From contig JAVCDK010000077.1 in assembly GCA_030765865.1 (NCBI GenBank), positions 1 through 32,630 on the forward strand: a DNA stretch of 32,630 bases, in the 5' to 3' direction. The position numbers were made by a program, and so were the translations under genes. The notes under the pieces are model-generated. The model was not told the DNA's origin, searched no databases, and saw only the letters and a list, made by a program, of their open reading frames with translations. The DNA comes from Candidatus Celaenobacter antarcticus (lineage in GTDB: Bacteria > Cloacimonadota > Cloacimonadia > JGIOTU-2). The number at the start of each line of letters is the position of its first letter. The first letter of the stretch is position 1. This document shows positions 1 to 7,347 of the stretch, one piece after another.

Positions 1-2
1 CA

Positions 3-1523
3 CAGGCAGATATCATAATCAGACCTTCTACAAAGCATATAAAGAATACAGAGTTCTCACGATTTAAAGAATTGCTGACTCTTGGATACTATGAAACATA
101 TTCTCACATAGACTCCATTCTGAGCATCGTAAAACCGGATACGGGATATTGTGATGATGAAAAATCGCTAATTCCGATAGAGGGCAAGAAGATAATAATA
201 CAGGGCAACTCCCTTTTTTCAGATGAAGATCTATTGGGTGCCAGTGTTCTTGATTCTCTGAATTTTCTTCATGAGCTTGAAGAGCATATAGAAGATCATT
301 ACATAAAGAAAGGTTACTTGCTCGTAGAAATAGTCAAAACCTCGGTTTTCTCTGGCGAGATCGAGATAGAATTAACCGAGGGAGTTATAGATGATGTGAA
401 GATCAGGGGTAATGCTGTGACTAATGATAATGTAATTTTACGTGAAGTTCACACCTATCCCGGCGATATGTTTAATATTTTCGATATTGAAAAAGATATT
501 CAGCGAATCTACGGCACAAATTATTTTAATCTCGTCGATTTCACCGTGGAGCCACTCAGCAATGGCGCAGTGAATATTGTATTCTGCGTATCCGAAAAGC
601 CCTTTGGGATTATAGAGGCAGGCGCTCAGTATTTATCCCAACAGGGAGCTTCGGCTTTTGTTTCTATGGGACATGATAATTTATTTGGTAAAGGACATCT
701 AATCCAATGGTATCTTCGATTTGGTGTTAAGCGAAAGTATGGTGTACGCTTCAGCACAGATAGAATTTTTAAATCCAACTGGAACAATCTTCTCCATTTC
801 TATCTCTACGATGATACTAAAAACGAGGAAAATAGGTACTGGAATTTTCGGTTGGAAAGCGGTTTCTTTGATGATACAAAACTGGGAATGCTCTCACTGA
901 TATTTGATTATCGAACCGCAAACTTGGAGTTTGATAAAAGGAGTTCCGGGATCGGCTTGCAGCTTCTCTTTGATAATTTCGATAACACACTGTATCCTAC
1001 GAAAGGTCTTTATCGCAAAGCATCGTATGTTCGCTATGATAAAGCACTTGGGTCGCTTGACAATTTCAGCGAAATTCAATTTGAAAATGGTTTCAGTTTT
1101 TCTTTTCTCAAGAAATGGACCCTCGAGAATTGGTCTCGATTGTACCTTCATTACAGCGAAGGTGGGAATATACCGGAAAACAGACTCTTTTTCCATAAAC
1201 CGGAGGATACATTCTACGGATTCAATTATGATGAAGTAAAGGGAGAAGATATTGTCTATGCTTCTCTAAAATTGCGATATCTTTTTCGAGATTTTGCACT
1301 CAGCGATCCGAGAAACCAGCTTTTTGGTGTTGCCAAAATTGGGATCGGTGATTTCGGGAACATCGGTTCCATGGAAGATTTTTGGAATATATTTGATAAG
1401 GGAGAGAAAATAGGATATTCGATCGGTGTGGAAATGACCACGATATTTGGTCCGGTTAAGTTTGCCTATGAGCAAAGCAAGCAGCACAGCTTCTGGAAAT
1501 TTTCTATAGGATATTCTTTCTAG
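3..1523 (+). CDS. Patatin-like phospholipase with POTRA and Omp85 barrel (type Vd / PlpD-like), 5' truncated
   Basis: The reading frame is open to the left edge, so the gene starts outside the window. The first ~35 visible residues (ADIIIRPSTKHIKNTEF, then ELLTLGYYET) resemble the end of a patatin-like phospholipase domain, whose catalytic Ser/Asp would lie upstream. A POTRA-like segment follows (around EGVIDDVKIRGNAVTNDNVI), then about 300 residues of alternating beta strands typical of the Omp85/BamA surface-antigen barrel, ending in GYSF with a C-terminal Phe as in BamA-recognised barrel proteins. Patatin-POTRA-barrel is the PlpD type Vd architecture, in which a lipase is exported by its own barrel. 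A TTG at position 72 could be mistaken for the start but lies inside the patatin tail. If the patatin part were absent, this would simply be a BamA-like protein. The 3' end overlaps the convergent glycosyltransferase gene by 4 nt. Confidence 0.75.
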   Translation, partial: QADIIIRPSTKHIKNTEFSRFKELLTLGYYETYSHIDSILSIVKPDTGYCDDEKSLIPIEGKKIIIQGNSLFSDEDLLGASVLDSLNFLHELEEHIEDHYIKKGYLLVEIVKTSVFSGEIEIELTEGVIDDVKIRGNAVTNDNVILREVHTYPGDMFNIFDIEKDIQRIYGTNYFNLVDFTVEPLSNGAVNIVFCVSEKPFGIIEAGAQYLSQQGASAFVSMGHDNLFGKGHLIQWYLRFGVKRKYGVRFSTDRIFKSNWNNLLHFYLYDDTKNEENRYWNFRLESGFFDDTKLGMLSLIFDYRTANLEFDKRSSGIGLQLLFDNFDNTLYPTKGLYRKASYVRYDKALGSLDNFSEIQFENGFSFSFLKKWTLENWSRLYLHYSEGGNIPENRLFFHKPEDTFYGFNYDEVKGEDIVYASLKLRYLFRDFALSDPRNQLFGVAKIGIGDFGNIGSMEDFWNIFDKGEKIGYSIGVEMTTIFGPVKFAYEQSKQHSFWKFSIGYSF

Positions 1524-2449
1524 TCCCGATCCACACCCTCTAAATCTTCATTTTTTTTATTCTTCTGACGAGAACTGTACACGATTATCTCTCCGAGCAA
1601 ACCAAGTGAAATAAGTTGTACGCCAACAACGATCAGGAGGATGCCGAGAAAGAGTAGTGGTCTGTTGCTCAAGCTCATACCCAAAAATATTTTTTGTACT
1701 GCCAGCCACACACTGATTATAAATCCGATAAGCGAAATGATCAAACCGCTAGCCCCGAAAAGGTAGAGTGGGCTTCTCCGATATTTTGTGATCATAGTCA
1801 CAGTAAGCAGGTCAAGAAAACCGCGTATAAATCTGCTGGTTCCATACTTTGATCTTCCGAACTTTCTTTTGTGATGAGTGACAACTATTTCAGTTACGGA
1901 AAATCCTTTTGACCATACTATCGCAGGAATATAACGGTAAAGCTCACCATAAACATTGAGGGATTTTGCTGCTTCTTTGCGGTATGCTTTGTAGCCGCAG
2001 TTGTAATCGTGCAGACGCAGATGGAAAACCATCGATGTTATCAGATTAAAAATTTTTGAGGGCCAGCGCTTCGTAATCGGATCTTTTCTCTTTTTTTTCC
2101 ATCCGGAAACAAGGTCATTTCCCTCTTCCATCTTTTCTATAAAGCGTGGGATTTCCTGCGGATCATCCTGTAGATCAGCATCCATTGTGAATATGATATC
2201 ACCTTGAGCTTTGTCGAAACCTGCTTGCAGCGCTGATGCTTTACCGAAGTTAGTTCGGAATCTGATTGGTTTAATATGGGTATCTTGCTGAGCTATCTCT
2301 TCGATAACAGCATATGAATTATCAGTGCTGCCATCATCAATAAAGATGATCTCATACGAGATGTCCGGAATATTTTCTATGATCTTTTTATGTAACTCTT
2401 TGAGACTTTTTTCTTCATTAAAGACCGGGATCACAAAGGAAAGTTTCAT
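1520..2449 (-). CDS. Family 2 glycosyltransferase, dolichyl-phosphate mannose synthase/GtrB-like
   Basis: 309 residues. The N-terminal GT-A domain begins SFVIPVFNEEKSL and carries FIDDGSTD and the metal-binding MDADLQDD (DxD near residue 90), typical of GT2 enzymes that move a sugar from a nucleotide donor to a polyprenyl phosphate. Two hydrophobic segments at roughly 229-255 and 265-292 form a membrane anchor like that of GtrB, ArnC or DPM1 homologues. The start has a good AGGAG site 6 nt upstream. It lies 9 nt downstream of a dolichol-kinase-like gene on the same strand, suggesting a joint role in making a lipid-linked sugar for envelope glycosylation. The donor sugar cannot be told from the sequence. 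Confidence 0.88.
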   Translation of the reverse strand: MKLSFVIPVFNEEKSLKELHKKIIENIPDISYEIIFIDDGSTDNSYAVIEEIAQQDTHIKPIRFRTNFGKASALQAGFDKAQGDIIFTMDADLQDDPQEIPRFIEKMEEGNDLVSGWKKKRKDPITKRWPSKIFNLITSMVFHLRLHDYNCGYKAYRKEAAKSLNVYGELYRYIPAIVWSKGFSVTEIVVTHHKRKFGRSKYGTSRFIRGFLDLLTVTMITKYRRSPLYLFGASGLIISLIGFIISVWLAVQKIFLGMSLSNRPLLFLGILLIVVGVQLISLGLLGEIIVYSSRQKNKKNEDLEGVDRD

Positions 2450-2458
2450 GTCGTCTCC

Positions 2459-3109
2459 TTATATAAACATATATATGACTGTCATTGCCAGAGCGGAAAG
2501 TATCGGAATGCTAATGTTATCATTGATGTGAAGATCTACAGATTCGACAACCGATGCGACAAGCGCTCCAAGGATTATCAGTATTACTGCCAGCTCGGGA
2601 TGTGCACAATCATAAGAGAATACGCGCTTAAGAAATAAAAAGTAACTTAGAAGCCCCCACACAGAGCAGCTAACAAAGGCACCGATGAATCCTTCAAGCG
2701 ATTTTTTTGAGCGTACAAATTTTCTTCTACCCATTGAAAGTCCCACGAAAGCAGCAAAGGTGTCACCTACAACAAGATAAGATATTGCAAGATAAGCAAT
2801 TTCCTTAGAAAAAACTGCGATTACAACAACGGATGATGTGAGTAGATAAGTTCCACCGGTGTGCCTGCTCACTTCAGAATCTCTGAGGTGTGAACCGAAA
2901 AGCTTAAGAAAATGGTGTCGATATTTCGGACTCTCAATCCGGGCAGAATCCCATACCACGGATCCGATCGCAAAAGGAAGGAGTATGGCTATTGCAAGAA
3001 GCTGGTTTTTTACTACAAGGTAATAGAGCACAGGAATAATGATCGCAAAGAGGTGCGTGAGCTTCCTGTAAATTTCATTATGACTAATCGGTCTAATTTC
3101 TGTTACCAT
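2459..3109 (-). CDS. Dolichol/phytol kinase-like or CdsA-like CTP-dependent integral membrane enzyme
   Basis: 216 residues, almost entirely hydrophobic, with about six or seven membrane segments. The segment VVGDTFAAFVGLSMGRRKF followed by KSLEGFIGAF matches the conserved CTP-binding loop of the Sec59/DGK1/VTE5 (dolichol, diacylglycerol, phytol kinase) and CdsA superfamily. It probably phosphorylates a polyprenol or related lipid alcohol with CTP; phosphatidate cytidylyltransferase activity is an alternative. It is the first gene of a two-gene unit with the GT2 gene. A TTGACA sits at 3139-3144 (minus), only about 30 nt from the start, which would give a very short leader if used. Confidence 0.72.
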   Translation of the reverse strand: MVTEIRPISHNEIYRKLTHLFAIIIPVLYYLVVKNQLLAIAILLPFAIGSVVWDSARIESPKYRHHFLKLFGSHLRDSEVSRHTGGTYLLTSSVVVIAVFSKEIAYLAISYLVVGDTFAAFVGLSMGRRKFVRSKKSLEGFIGAFVSCSVWGLLSYFLFLKRVFSYDCAHPELAVILIILGALVASVVESVDLHINDNISIPILSALAMTVIYMFI

Positions 3110-3207
3110 CGTGTTTATCTCCGAGAGGGAGAATTATTTGTCAAATATTTGAAGATAATGAAGGGATATAATAATTGTGTTTGATTACTAATACCGTAGT
3201 AATTTTT

Positions 3208-4002
3208 TTATGGAAGGATTGAATAAAAATATTCCTTCGCTTTGATAATTGCTATGTTAATATCATAATTCCGTGCAAGAAACGCAGTGATAGCAGAGGA
3301 GATCAGGCAGCCGGTGCCGTGTACATCGGATAAGTCTCTATTTGGAGTAGAAAAAACTTCTATGCTGTTTCCATTGACTATATAATCTTTTATGTCATCC
3401 TGATTTTGGAGATGTCCCCCTTTTGCGAAAATATAGGAATCATATCTTTGAGAGAGTTTTTTTGCTGCAAATATGAGTTCGTCATTATTTGAAATCGAAA
3501 GGCCGCTTAATTTTTCCAATTCCGGCACATTTGGCGTAATGATATTTGCGATTTTTAGGAATTCATTATTGATATAAGAATAACTCGCTTTATCAAGAAA
3601 GGAGTATGCATCACTTGCTTTCAGAATGGGATCTATTACAATATTTTTTTGTTTGTTCTTTTTCAATAATTGTGAAATACATTTCATAATTTCTATCTTG
3701 AACACAACTCCGATTTTAATTGCGGAGATAGAATAATTTCCAAAAACAATCTTCAATTGGACTTCTATTTGCTCGACAGGTAATGCTTGCGAATAATATA
3801 CTTTTTTGTCAGTTTGAGCAGTGATACCGGTTACCACCGAAAGTCCATTCACGCCAAGATCATGAAATGTTTTTAGGTCTCTTTGAATACCGGCGCCACC
3901 GGAAGTATCGCTTGCTGCGATTGTTAAACAAACAGGTTTGAAGGTTTGAAGGTTTGAAGGTTTTAAAGTTGGAAAGTTGGGAGTTTCGGAATCTTTTTTC
4001 AT
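3208..4002 (-). CDS. thiD: Hydroxymethylpyrimidine/phosphomethylpyrimidine kinase
   Basis: 264 residues. The family signature starts at CLTIAASDTSGGAGIQRDLKTF (substrate/ATP site) and the C-terminal half contains HGTGCLISSAITAFLA, the PfkB-type anion hole with the catalytic Asp/Gly. It phosphorylates HMP and HMP-P in thiamine synthesis. It is last in the thi operon and overlaps the preceding four-helix-bundle gene by the 4-nt ATGA. Oddity: the first ~23 residues (MKKDSETPNFPTLKPSNLQT...) precede the usual ThiD start and are encoded by an octamer repeat at 3934-3981, so the N-terminal extension appears to be repeat-derived. No alternative start lies closer to the domain. Confidence 0.93.
   Translation of the reverse strand: MKKDSETPNFPTLKPSNLQTFKPVCLTIAASDTSGGAGIQRDLKTFHDLGVNGLSVVTGITAQTDKKVYYSQALPVEQIEVQLKIVFGNYSISAIKIGVVFKIEIMKCISQLLKKNKQKNIVIDPILKASDAYSFLDKASYSYINNEFLKIANIITPNVPELEKLSGLSISNNDELIFAAKKLSQRYDSYIFAKGGHLQNQDDIKDYIVNGNSIEVFSTPNRDLSDVHGTGCLISSAITAFLARNYDINIAIIKAKEYFYSILP
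3934..3981. repeat. Degenerate octamer tandem repeat, six units, inside the thiD 5' end
   Basis: Six successive 8-nt units on the plus strand: three perfect AGGTTTGA, then AGGTTTTA, AAGTTGGA and AAGTTGGG. The array is translated as the N-terminal extension of ThiD. Its units are the reverse complement in kind of those at 4400-4439, so the two arrays face each other across the four-helix-bundle gene. Confidence 0.85.
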
Positions 4003-4367
4003 TTTAAGGATTTAAGATAATTAATGAGAGATTGAATTTTGCTTGAGAGCGTCTTGCAAATGGTATTAAATGAATCATAATCTTCTTTGGAGATATAGCC
4101 AATTCTTTGAGAGATATACAGCTGAGATCTTAGCTCACCGCAAGATCCTTTTGCAAAAAATAAAAATCTGATAAACTCTTTTTGTGTCTCTCTCTCAAAA
4201 CCTTCAGCAATGTTTGAAGATATTGAAAGTGAACTCCTTCTCATTTGATCTTTCAAAGTAAAATCATACTTAAATTTATCAGAGTTTGTGATTTGATACA
4301 TTTCAATTGCCAGTTCAACAGCCTCTTTCCATGTATCAATTTCCTCGATACACTTAAAAGTGCTCAT
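3999..4367 (-). CDS. Four-helix-bundle protein (23S rRNA intervening-sequence / S23 family), copy 1
   Basis: 122 residues, all-helical in character. The segment RRSSLSISSNIAEGFERETQ followed by EFIRFLFFAKGSCGELRSQL is the hallmark of the bIVP/S23 four-helix-bundle family, first known from intervening sequences in 23S rRNA genes and related to the Avd accessory protein of diversity-generating retroelements. The role of free-standing copies is unknown. It sits between thiC and thiD, with a GAAGG site upstream of the start and an ATGA overlap with thiD. It is flanked on both sides by inverted octamer arrays, which suggests that it arrived as an insertion. It has no obvious thiamine role. Confidence 0.85.
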   Translation of the reverse strand: MSTFKCIEEIDTWKEAVELAIEMYQITNSDKFKYDFTLKDQMRRSSLSISSNIAEGFERETQKEFIRFLFFAKGSCGELRSQLYISQRIGYISKEDYDSFNTICKTLSSKIQSLINYLKSLK

Positions 4368-4399
4368 ATTTTATTGCCTTCCATATATTTGATTTTTCT

Positions 4400-4439
4400 A
4401 ACTTTTAAACTTTTGAACTTTCAAACTTTCTAACTCTTA
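4400..4439. repeat. Degenerate octamer tandem repeat, five units, overlapping the thiC 3' end
   Basis: Units AACTTTTA, AACTTTTG, AACTTTCA, AACTTTCT and AACTCTTA in strict 8-nt register. The thiC stop codon (4430-4432, minus) lies inside the array, so the last residues of ThiC are repeat-encoded. Read on the minus strand the units resemble those at 3934-3981. Confidence 0.85.
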
Positions 4440-5698
4440 AACGTTTTTATCGCACATAATTTACCGCACATTGTGCACACATCTTCGGAGAAATCTTCAC
4501 TAGCTTTGCGCCTTTGCTTGGCGAGGAGCGGATTGATTGAAATCTCGTACTGTCCCTCCCAATTAAATTCAGAACGGTATTTAGAAATCTTGTTATCTCT
4601 ATCCATGCTGTTGGGTATACCGCAAGCAATATCAGCAGAATGAGCAGCAATTTTCGCAGCTATCACACCTTCGCGCACATCGTCCTTTGTAGGTAAGCAT
4701 AGATGCTCTGAAGGGGTAACATAGCAGAGAAAATCCGCACCGTAATATGCTGCAAGGGTCCCGCCGATAGCACTTGTTATATGATCATAACCAGGTGCAA
4801 TATCTGTTGTGATCGGACCGAGCACATAGAAAGGAGCGCCATGACAGAGGGATTTCTGCAAGCGCACATTTGCTTCGATCTGATGAAGAGGTACATGCCC
4901 GGGACCTTCGATCATCGATTGCACATCAGCTTTCAGGGCTCGCTGCTGCAATTCACCGAGAGTAATAAGTTCATGAAACTGACCTGCATCACTGGCATCG
5001 GCAAGGCATCCCGGTCTCAATCCGTCGCCCAAACTGAGAGTCACATCATATTTGCAGGCAATATCCAGCAATCTGTCATAATATTCATAAAGGGGATTTT
5101 CCTTTTTGTGAATTTTCATCCATTTAATGAGAAGCGATCCGCCTCTACTTACCACGCCGAGCAAGCGGGGCTGTTTTCTCATAGCTTCGACTGCCTTTTC
5201 TGTAATTCCGCAATGAACAGTGATATAATCCACTCCTTCATCACACTGCTTTTCAATTGAATCAAAAAGCTGGTTAACAGTCATGTCTGTGATATCATGA
5301 TCTTTTTCAAGAAGTTCTGCTGCAACTTGATAGATCGGTACTGTGCCGACCATAATCGGCGACTGACCCAGGATTGCTTTGCGAATTGTTGAAAGGTCTC
5401 CCCCTGTAGAGAGATCCATCACACTGTCGGATCCGTATGCGACTGATACTTTGAGCTTTTCCAGCTCCTCCGCCACATCAAAATGATCAGGAGAGGTCCC
5501 AATATTCGCATTTATTTTTGTGCGGAGCTTATTCCCGATTCCTACCGGTTCGAATTTTCTTCTTATATTTTTAGGAATAACAATATGACCCACAGCAATT
5601 TCATCTCTAAGCCATTTTACTGCACGGTGTTCATCTTTAGCGACAAGTCGCATATCCTCAGTTATCTCTCCCTTTTTTGCATGTTCAAGTAATGTCAT
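4430..5698 (-). CDS. thiC: Phosphomethylpyrimidine synthase (radical SAM ThiC)
   Basis: 422 residues, the shorter form of the family without the N-terminal extension of the ~600-residue proteobacterial enzymes. It converts aminoimidazole ribotide to HMP-P by radical SAM chemistry. The cluster-binding cysteines are at the very end ([12 protein letters not shown]: Cys408, Cys411, Cys415), giving CX2CX3C. Other family stretches are [26 protein letters not shown] and [13 protein letters not shown]. The start follows AAGAAGGT by 4 nt. It is the third gene of the riboswitch-controlled thi operon, 37 nt after thiM. The last residues after the cysteine motif come from the octamer repeat at 4400-4439. 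Confidence 0.96.
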   Translation of the reverse strand: MTLLEHAKKGEITEDMRLVAKDEHRAVKWLRDEIAVGHIVIPKNIRRKFEPVGIGNKLRTKINANIGTSPDHFDVAEELEKLKVSVAYGSDSVMDLSTGGDLSTIRKAILGQSPIMVGTVPIYQVAAELLEKDHDITDMTVNQLFDSIEKQCDEGVDYITVHCGITEKAVEAMRKQPRLLGVVSRGGSLLIKWMKIHKKENPLYEYYDRLLDIACKYDVTLSLGDGLRPGCLADASDAGQFHELITLGELQQRALKADVQSMIEGPGHVPLHQIEANVRLQKSLCHGAPFYVLGPITTDIAPGYDHITSAIGGTLAAYYGADFLCYVTPSEHLCLPTKDDVREGVIAAKIAAHSADIACGIPNSMDRDNKISKYRSEFNWEGQYEISINPLLAKQRRKASEDFSEDVCTMCGKLCAIKTFKS

Positions 5699-5735
5699 AG
5701 TACCTTCTTAAATGATTTTCAAAAAAAATAAATAT

Positions 5736-6539
5736 TTATAGAGCAGAAATCTTCTGCATCCAATCACACACCTCATCCATTTTATAGAGTTCATCAAAAA
5801 ATTTCTGTTTGAATGCGAACGGAGTAAAGGTTTCACGTGCTGCTTTCTCTGCCGCTATTTCGTACACAGCTAAACCTGAAGCACAGGCTTTTCCGTAATC
5901 CTTCTCAATCGCACAGAAACAGCCGAGAACTGATGCAGCCATGCATCCGGTTCCAACTATCTGCCCCATCAAAGGATGTCCGTTCTTCACAACATATACA
6001 TCATTTTCATACACAACAATATCTTCTGGAGCAGTGATAACGACCGCTGCCTGCCTGTCTTTTGCCAGATTCTTTGCAACCTTCACAAGATCGAGTTGAA
6101 CATCAACTGCCTCGACTCCCCTTGTAATAACGTCCTCGCCGGCAAGTTTTCCGATCTCAGAAGCATTTCCCTTGATGATATCAATGTGGCATTCGTCAAG
6201 TAGCTCAAAAGCTTTTTTATCACGAAAAGGAGTGGCGCCAACACCAACAGCATCGAGCACAACAGGAATTCCCTTTTCATTCGCAGCTTTTGCAGCGATC
6301 TTCATCGATTCGACCAATTCTGTGGTTAGTGTTCCGATATTCAAAACCAGCGCATTCGATAATTTTACCATATCGGCAACTTCTTCGGGAGCATGTGCCA
6401 TGATTGGTAAACCGCCTGTGAGCCGAACAATGTTTGCACAATCTGCAATAGTTACCCAATTTGTGATATGATGGACAAGGGGATTCGTATTTCTTATTTT
6501 CTGCAAATATTTAAAAAGTGGTAAATGGAGTTCTTGCAT
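5736..6539 (-). CDS. thiM: Hydroxyethylthiazole kinase
   Basis: About 267 residues from the chosen start. NPLVHHITNWVTIADCANIVRLTGG is the N-terminal signature; VLDAVGVGATPFRD and the late VGTGCMAASVLGCF loop are the ATP/anion-hole regions of the ThiM fold. It phosphorylates salvaged hydroxyethylthiazole for ThiE to join to HMP-PP. An earlier in-frame ATG at 6557 overlaps thiE by 11 nt, but the ATG at 6539 has a GAGG site at ideal distance and starts directly at QELHLPLFKYL, so it is preferred. With thiM present and no thiG, thiS, thiF or thiH nearby, the thiazole moiety is probably salvaged, unless de novo genes are elsewhere. Confidence 0.94.
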   Translation of the reverse strand: MQELHLPLFKYLQKIRNTNPLVHHITNWVTIADCANIVRLTGGLPIMAHAPEEVADMVKLSNALVLNIGTLTTELVESMKIAAKAANEKGIPVVLDAVGVGATPFRDKKAFELLDECHIDIIKGNASEIGKLAGEDVITRGVEAVDVQLDLVKVAKNLAKDRQAAVVITAPEDIVVYENDVYVVKNGHPLMGQIVGTGCMAASVLGCFCAIEKDYGKACASGLAVYEIAAEKAARETFTPFAFKQKFFDELYKMDEVCDWMQKISAL

Positions 6540-6546
6540 GTTTGCC

Positions 6547-7182
6547 TCATTTCGCATTGTATTCTTTGATAATATTCTGAATTTTATGGATTTCTTTCTC
6601 CGGGTTAGGAGCAGTTAGGATCGCTGAAATAATTGCAACACCATGTACGCCCGTTTCCAGAATGCTTTCTAAATTATTCGCGCTTATGCCCCCAATGGCG
6701 ACAATCGGAATTGTTGTGTTGTTCACAATTTTTTTAAGGTTTGTCAGTCCAATTGGTGGTGGAGTATCCGGTTTTGTCTGAGTGACAAATATTGGACCTA
6801 CACCGAGGTAATCTGCTCCCAACTTTTCAGCTTCAATGGATTCTTCAATTGTCATTGTGCTAACACCAATGATTTTATGGGGTATTCGTTTTCTGATTTC
6901 GAGATAGTTTTCATCACTTTGACCAACATGGATGCCGCCTGCATCAGAGAAAAGAGCGACTTGAGGGATATCATTAACGATAAAGCAGGTGGAGCTTTTT
7001 GCTGTCAGTCTTTGCATTTTCCGGGCGTTATCTTTCATGCTTTGTAGAGAAGCATTTTTATCCCGGTATTGAATGATCGATACATCGTTCCGAATAGCCA
7101 TTTGGGTATATTTTTCAAACTCTCTTGTGTACATTCCATCTATAATGAAATAAAGCCCCATCTTTTTTGGTAACGTTTTCAT
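6547..7182 (-). CDS. thiE: Thiamine-phosphate synthase
   Basis: 211 residues of TIM-barrel type. Conserved pieces: IIQYRDKNAS (pyrimidine diphosphate site), FIVNDIPQVALFSDAGGIHVGQ, and DYLGVGPIFVTQTKPD near the active-site loop, then IVAIGGISANNLESIL. It condenses HMP-PP with thiazole phosphate. It is the first gene of the thi operon, starting 24 nt downstream of the putative riboswitch terminator hairpin with AAAGGAC upstream. The stop codon is followed within 11 nt by the preferred thiM start, so translation is probably coupled. Confidence 0.95.
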   Translation of the reverse strand: MKTLPKKMGLYFIIDGMYTREFEKYTQMAIRNDVSIIQYRDKNASLQSMKDNARKMQRLTAKSSTCFIVNDIPQVALFSDAGGIHVGQSDENYLEIRKRIPHKIIGVSTMTIEESIEAEKLGADYLGVGPIFVTQTKPDTPPPIGLTNLKKIVNNTTIPIVAIGGISANNLESILETGVHGVAIISAILTAPNPEKEIHKIQNIIKEYNAK

Positions 7183-7195
7183 AAAGTCCTTTCAA

Positions 7196-7231
7196 ATAAA
7201 AAAACTGGTTCATCAACGATGCCCGGTGAAC
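7196..7231 (-). terminator. Putative riboswitch expression platform / intrinsic terminator
   Basis: On the minus strand, downstream of the aptamer, GTTCA...TGAAC and a nested CATC-GTT-GATG can form a hairpin, followed after two or three bases by a run of seven T. The position between aptamer and thiE fits attenuation by TPP. The stem is modest, so the exact fold is uncertain. Confidence 0.5.
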
Positions 7232-7306
7232 TTATTCCTACGCCAGCATTACCTGGATCAGGTTCGAGGGGTATGTTCTCAGCTCACAAGAGCACCCCTG
7301 ATGAAA
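7230..7306 (-). promoter_or_regulatory. TPP riboswitch (THI element)
   Basis: The minus strand carries the classic THI-box pieces in order: CAGGGGTGCTC opening the P1/P2 region, GAGCTGAGAACATACCCC with the CTGAGA core that binds the pyrimidine, and ACCTGATCCAGGTAATGC followed by TGGCGTAGGAA, which binds the pyrophosphate. It precedes thiE and controls the whole thi operon. It lies less than 50 nt after the stop of the upstream reductase gene, so thiamine control is separate from the gcv unit. Confidence 0.96.
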
Positions 7307-7308
7307 GG

Positions 7309-7339
7309 ATAGTATTTTGCTATCCGATTATTGTGTCAA
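7309..7339 (-). promoter_or_regulatory. Probable promoter of the thi operon
   Basis: Minus strand: TTGACA at 7334-7339, with AATACT (17-nt spacer) or TACTAT (19-nt spacer) as the -10, directly ahead of the aptamer. A perfect inverted repeat, GGATAG and CTATCC (7307-7325), overlaps the -10 area. Promoter strength is inferred. Confidence 0.45.
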
Positions 7340-7347
7340 ATTTATGT

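Noticed and set aside
3184-3209. ATTACTA/TAGTAAT hairpin with a T run as a terminator
   Set aside because: The T run follows the hairpin on the plus strand, but both flanking genes are on the minus strand, so it is not an obvious terminator for them.
3934-4439. Possible CRISPR-like array around the thi genes
   Set aside because: The units are 8 nt and contiguous with no spacers, and there are no cas genes.
4781-5260. 159-codon open frame on the plus strand
   Set aside because: It lies wholly antisense to thiC, has no family features and no ribosome site; thiC is unmistakable.
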